Assembly (NCBI GenBank): GCA_937863915.1
Contig: CALMID010000199.1
Span: forward strand, 1-9,116
Length of the DNA stretch: 9,116 nt
Origin: an uncultured Pseudomonas sp.
GTDB lineage: Bacteria > Pseudomonadota > Gammaproteobacteria > Pseudomonadales > Pseudomonadaceae
Direction: 5' to 3'
The notes under the pieces are model-generated. The model did no database searches. It saw nothing but the letters and a program-made list of their open reading frames with translations, and was not told where the DNA came from. This document shows positions 6,544 through 9,116 of this stretch, in pieces (position 1 is the stretch's first letter; every line of letters begins with the position of its first letter). The position numbers and the translations under genes were made by a program.

Positions 6544-8130
6544 ATGAAAATAAACCTGCCCGTCAGCGGTCGTGCCATCCCCGTCAGCCCCACCGCCAAC
6601 ATCCTCTCCACCACCAATCTCAAGGGTGCGGTGAGCTATGTGAATGCCGACTTCATCGCCATCAGCGGCTTCACCGAGGAGGAACTGCTGGGGGTCAACC
6701 ACAACATCGTGCGTCACCCGGACATGCCGCCGGCCGCCTTCGCCCATCTCTGGCAAACCCTGAAAGCCGGCAAGAGCTGGATGGGCCTGGTGAAGAACCG
6801 CTGCAAGAACGGCGACCATTACTGGGTCAGCGCCTACGCTACGCCGGTACGACGTCACGGCGAGGTGGTCGAATACCAGTCGGTGCGCACCGCGGCGACG
6901 CCGGAGCAGATAGCCGCCGCCGAAGCGTTATACGCCCGGCTGCGCGCCGGGCAGGCGCAGGACTGCCTGCAACCGGCTCGCCTGAGTTACAACGCGCGCC
7001 TGCTGCTGACCGGCAGCCTGGCCTGGCCGCTGCTGCTCGGGGCGGGCGTTGCCCTCGGAGGCGTCAGCGCCATGGCCGGCACCGGCCTGGCCCTCGCCGG
7101 GATGGGCCTGAGCGCCGCGCTGCTGGCCTGGCAGCTGGCGCCGCTGCGCCGTCTGGCCAAGCGGGCTCGGGCGATCGGCGACAACCCGCTGAGCCAGACC
7201 CTGTACTGCGGCCGCCGCGACGAACTGGGGCAGATCGACTTTGCCCTGCGCATGAGCGAAGCCGAAGCCGGTGCGGTGATCGGCCGTATCGGTGATGCCG
7301 CCGAGCAACTGGCCGGGCATACCGAGGAACTGGCCGAGCAACTGGCCGTCAGTCAGGCCAGCAACCAGCGCCAGCAGGGCGAAACCGACCAGGTCGCCAC
7401 CGCCGTCAACCAGATGGCCGCCAGCGTGCAGGAAGTGGCCAACAGCGCCCAACTCAGCGCCGTGGCCGCCGGGTGTGCCGATCAGGAAACCGTGCAGGGG
7501 CAGCAACTGGTCAACCAGACCAGCGCCACCATCAGCCGTCTGGCCGACGAGGTGCAGCAGGCCGCCGGCGTGATCCATCAGCTGGAACAGCACAGCAGCG
7601 AGATTTCCAGCGTACTGGAAGTGATCCGCGGCATTGCCGAGCAGACCAACCTGCTCGCCCTGAATGCCGCCATCGAAGCGGCCCGCGCCGGCGAACAGGG
7701 TCGCGGCTTTGCCGTGGTCGCCGACGAGGTACGCGGCCTGGCCTCGCGCACCCAGCAGTCCACCGCCGAGATCCAGCGCATGATCAGCTCCCTGCAGGAC
7801 GGCGCCCATGCCGCCGTGGCGGTCATGCAGAGCAGCCGCGAGCAGGCCGGGCACAGCGTGCAGCAGGCCAGCGAGGCGGCCCAGGCGCTGCTCGGCATCG
7901 GCTCGCGGGTCAACCAGATCACCGACATGAGCGTGCAGATCGCCGCCGCGGTGGAGCAGCAGAGCGCCGTCAGCGAAGAGATCAACCGCAACATCACGCG
8001 CATTCGCCAGGCCGCCGACAGCAACGTGGTGGCCGCCGAACAGAGCCAGATCGCCGCCCATCAGGTGGCGGGGCTGGCGCAGTCGCTGCGCCTGCTCGCC
8101 GAGCAGTTCTGGCAACGTCGGCAGGCCTGA
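6544..8130 (+). CDS. aer: Aer-type aerotaxis receptor (PAS methyl-accepting chemotaxis protein)
   Basis: Inner-membrane energy/oxygen taxis transducer, 528 aa. Residues 20-115 are the Aer PAS domain with the hallmark [10 protein letters not shown] (53-62), [13 protein letters not shown] (79-91) and [10 protein letters not shown], which in Aer binds FAD and senses redox state. A short two-pass membrane segment (about 151-171 and 179-198, glycine/alanine/leucine rich) has no periplasmic domain. A HAMP-like linker (about 199-240) follows. The C-terminal signalling domain carries the conserved kinase-control tip (362-390: [20 protein letters not shown] to [10 protein letters not shown]) that contacts CheA/CheW. 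The ATG at 6544 is preferred over the in-frame ATG at 6490. The latter would start inside the preceding gene and add 18 basic residues unlike Aer, whereas 6544 begins in the typical short Aer leader. The Shine-Dalgarno is weak (GAGCCGGA region). It is spaced 16 nt from the globin/c-di-GMP gene, so probably co-transcribed. Confidence 0.92.
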   Translation: MKINLPVSGRAIPVSPTANILSTTNLKGAVSYVNADFIAISGFTEEELLGVNHNIVRHPDMPPAAFAHLWQTLKAGKSWMGLVKNRCKNGDHYWVSAYATPVRRHGEVVEYQSVRTAATPEQIAAAEALYARLRAGQAQDCLQPARLSYNARLLLTGSLAWPLLLGAGVALGGVSAMAGTGLALAGMGLSAALLAWQLAPLRRLAKRARAIGDNPLSQTLYCGRRDELGQIDFALRMSEAEAGAVIGRIGDAAEQLAGHTEELAEQLAVSQASNQRQQGETDQVATAVNQMAASVQEVANSAQLSAVAAGCADQETVQGQQLVNQTSATISRLADEVQQAAGVIHQLEQHSSEISSVLEVIRGIAEQTNLLALNAAIEAARAGEQGRGFAVVADEVRGLASRTQQSTAEIQRMISSLQDGAHAAVAVMQSSREQAGHSVQQASEAAQALLGIGSRVNQITDMSVQIAAAVEQQSAVSEEINRNITRIRQAADSNVVAAEQSQIAAHQVAGLAQSLRLLAEQFWQRRQA

Positions 8131-8152
8131 CGCCGCACCAGAGGGAAAGCGG

Positions 8153-8181
8153 TTCTCAGGACAGGGAGGGGCCAGTATCCT
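8153..8181 (+). promoter_or_regulatory. Candidate sigma-70 promoter for the DUF5924-type gene
   Basis: TTCTCA (8153-8158) and TATCCT (8176-8181) are separated by 17 nt, each matching 4 of 6 consensus bases. They are placed to start transcription near 8188, about 20 nt before the GTG at 8209. A 6-bp inverted repeat GGGGCC/GGCCCC (8168-8173 and 8197-8202) straddles the -10 element and could be an operator. The 78-nt gap after aer holds no convincing terminator. Confidence 0.35.
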
Positions 8182-8208
8182 GCACGCTTTTGCCCAGGCC
8201 CCTGCGTC

Positions 8209-9116
8209 GTGACCGCTCTGAAACAACGGCTGTTTGCCCTGCTCGAACTGATCCAGCGCCATCCGCGGGCCATGGCGCTGTTCGGCTTCTGCTCGGGGGT
8301 GCTCAGTTTCTTCCTGGTCGACCGGCAGATCCGCGTGGCCAAGGTGGTGGCCGTGCTGATGCTGGTCAGCTGGCTCTGGCTGATGCTGGAGAACCTGCTG
8401 CGCAGCCAGCTGCAACGCTGGTTCAACTGGCACCTGCCGGCCGGCCTGCTGCGCTACCTGACGCAGATGATCCACCAGGAAAGCCTGTTCTTCGTCCTGC
8501 CCTTCGCCTTCATCACCACCAGCTGGAACAGCAGCCAGGCGCTGTTCACCGGCCTGCTCGGCGCCTGTGCGCTGATCACCATCATCGATCCGCTGTACAA
8601 CCAGCAGCTGGCGCCCCGGCGCTGGCTGTACCTGATTTTCCACAGCCTGACCCTGTTCGCCCTGCTGCTCACGGCGCTGCCGATCCTGTTCCACCTGTCC
8701 ACCGCGCAGAGCTACCCGCTGGCCCTGGGCGTGGCCATGCTGCTGTCGTTCGCCAGCCTGGTGGTGGTCCTGCGCGAACAGCGCTGGCGGCAGCGCATCG
8801 GTCTGCTGGCCCTGACCCTGGCCCTGGGTGTGGGCGGCTGGTATGGCCGCGCCGTGGTGCCGCCGGCCAGCCTGTGGCTGACCGAGGTCGCGGTCAGCAG
8901 CGACCGCCAGGGCCGCCAGGCCGCCGGCAAGCTCAAGCAGATCAGCCAGGCCGAACTCAGGCGCAATGGCCTGTATGCCTTCACCGCGATCAATGCGCCG
9001 CGCGGGCTGAAGGAGCGCATCTTCCACGTCTGGCTGCACGAAGGCCGCGAGGTCGACCGCATCGCCCTCCACATCAACGGCGGCCGTGAGGCCGGCTACC
9101 GCGCCTGGACCCGCAA
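8209..9116 (+). CDS. DUF5924/DUF2914-type membrane protein, partial at the right edge
   Basis: Inner-membrane protein of unknown function; 302 codons are visible and the frame is open at the edge. I read it from GTG at 8209 (GTG ACC GCT CTG, giving MTALKQRLFALLELIQRHP). This N-terminus matches what I recall of Pseudomonas DUF5924 proteins, and the first ATG, at codon 22, would cut into the first membrane helix. Hydrophobic helices lie near residues 22-37, 44-62, 92-104, 111-127, 139-162, 169-188 and 198-214. The segment 84-130 (TQMIHQESLFFVLPFAF to ITIIDPLYN) is the family's most recognisable part. After about 220 comes a soluble DUF2914-like domain (LYAFTAINAPRGLKERIFH and GGREAGYRAW). The Shine-Dalgarno is weak (AGG about 10 nt upstream). 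It appears to be a separate transcription unit from aer. Family recognition is from memory of conserved wording, not a search. Confidence 0.8.
   Translation, partial: MTALKQRLFALLELIQRHPRAMALFGFCSGVLSFFLVDRQIRVAKVVAVLMLVSWLWLMLENLLRSQLQRWFNWHLPAGLLRYLTQMIHQESLFFVLPFAFITTSWNSSQALFTGLLGACALITIIDPLYNQQLAPRRWLYLIFHSLTLFALLLTALPILFHLSTAQSYPLALGVAMLLSFASLVVVLREQRWRQRIGLLALTLALGVGGWYGRAVVPPASLWLTEVAVSSDRQGRQAAGKLKQISQAELRRNGLYAFTAINAPRGLKERIFHVWLHEGREVDRIALHINGGREAGYRAWTR

Noticed and set aside
6928..9072. 714-aa open frame on the minus strand across aer and the DUF5924-type gene
   Set aside because: It spans two genes and the gap between them, is Gln/Gly/Ala/His-rich and has no recognisable motif. 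It is a codon-bias artefact despite its length.
7473..9089. 538-aa plus-strand open frame overlapping the end of aer and the DUF5924-type gene
   Set aside because: Pro/Arg/Gly-rich translation in a frame shifted from both real genes; no domain.

Overview
The window looks like chromosomal DNA from a Pseudomonas-type gammaproteobacterium, possibly of the P. mendocina/alcaligenes (Ectopseudomonas) kind. The evidence is high GC with strongly G/C-ending codons in every real gene, an Aer receptor with the PAS signature usual in pseudomonads, and a DUF5924-type membrane protein that I associate with Pseudomonas. This is inference from protein and codon style, not a database match. I see no insertion sequence, phage gene, CRISPR array, tRNA or rRNA.

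Left block, minus strand, 3628 down to 1: three overlapping genes, apparently one operon. A bile acid:sodium symporter-family transporter (2684-3628) overlaps by 13 nt an extended-SDR NAD-dependent epimerase/dehydratase-like oxidoreductase (1746-2696). That gene overlaps by 8 nt a secreted protein with an N-terminal beta-sandwich-like segment, one c-type heme motif (CSFCH) and a virginiamycin-B-lyase-like beta-propeller (98-1753). The propeller gene is frameshifted near 129-130, and its last blade continues in another frame to the window edge. Transporter, cytosolic oxidoreductase and periplasmic heme-propeller together suggest handling of an organic substrate that I cannot identify.

Middle: a 182-bp divergent intergenic region (3629-3810) carries two adjacent inverted repeats, candidate operators. 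A small five-cysteine protein of unknown function (3811-4158) follows on the plus strand. Its 3' end runs into a compact, highly foldable segment (4131-4208) and then a near-perfect intrinsic terminator (4209-4259). Only 30 nt separate that terminator from the next gene, so it may act as an attenuating leader.

Right block, plus strand: a 745-aa globin-PAS-GGDEF-EAL protein (4290-6527) with heme-ligand, diguanylate cyclase, I-site and phosphodiesterase motifs all intact. Sixteen nt later comes an Aer-type aerotaxis receptor (6544-8130). Together they form an oxygen/redox-sensing pair: one gene sets c-di-GMP (sessile/motile choice), the other steers swimming. After a candidate promoter, a GTG-started DUF5924/DUF2914-type membrane protein (8209 onward) runs off the right edge.

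The most novel-looking elements are the structured segment plus terminator in front of the globin-coupled c-di-GMP enzyme, and the coupled transporter/SDR/heme-propeller operon with its frameshift.
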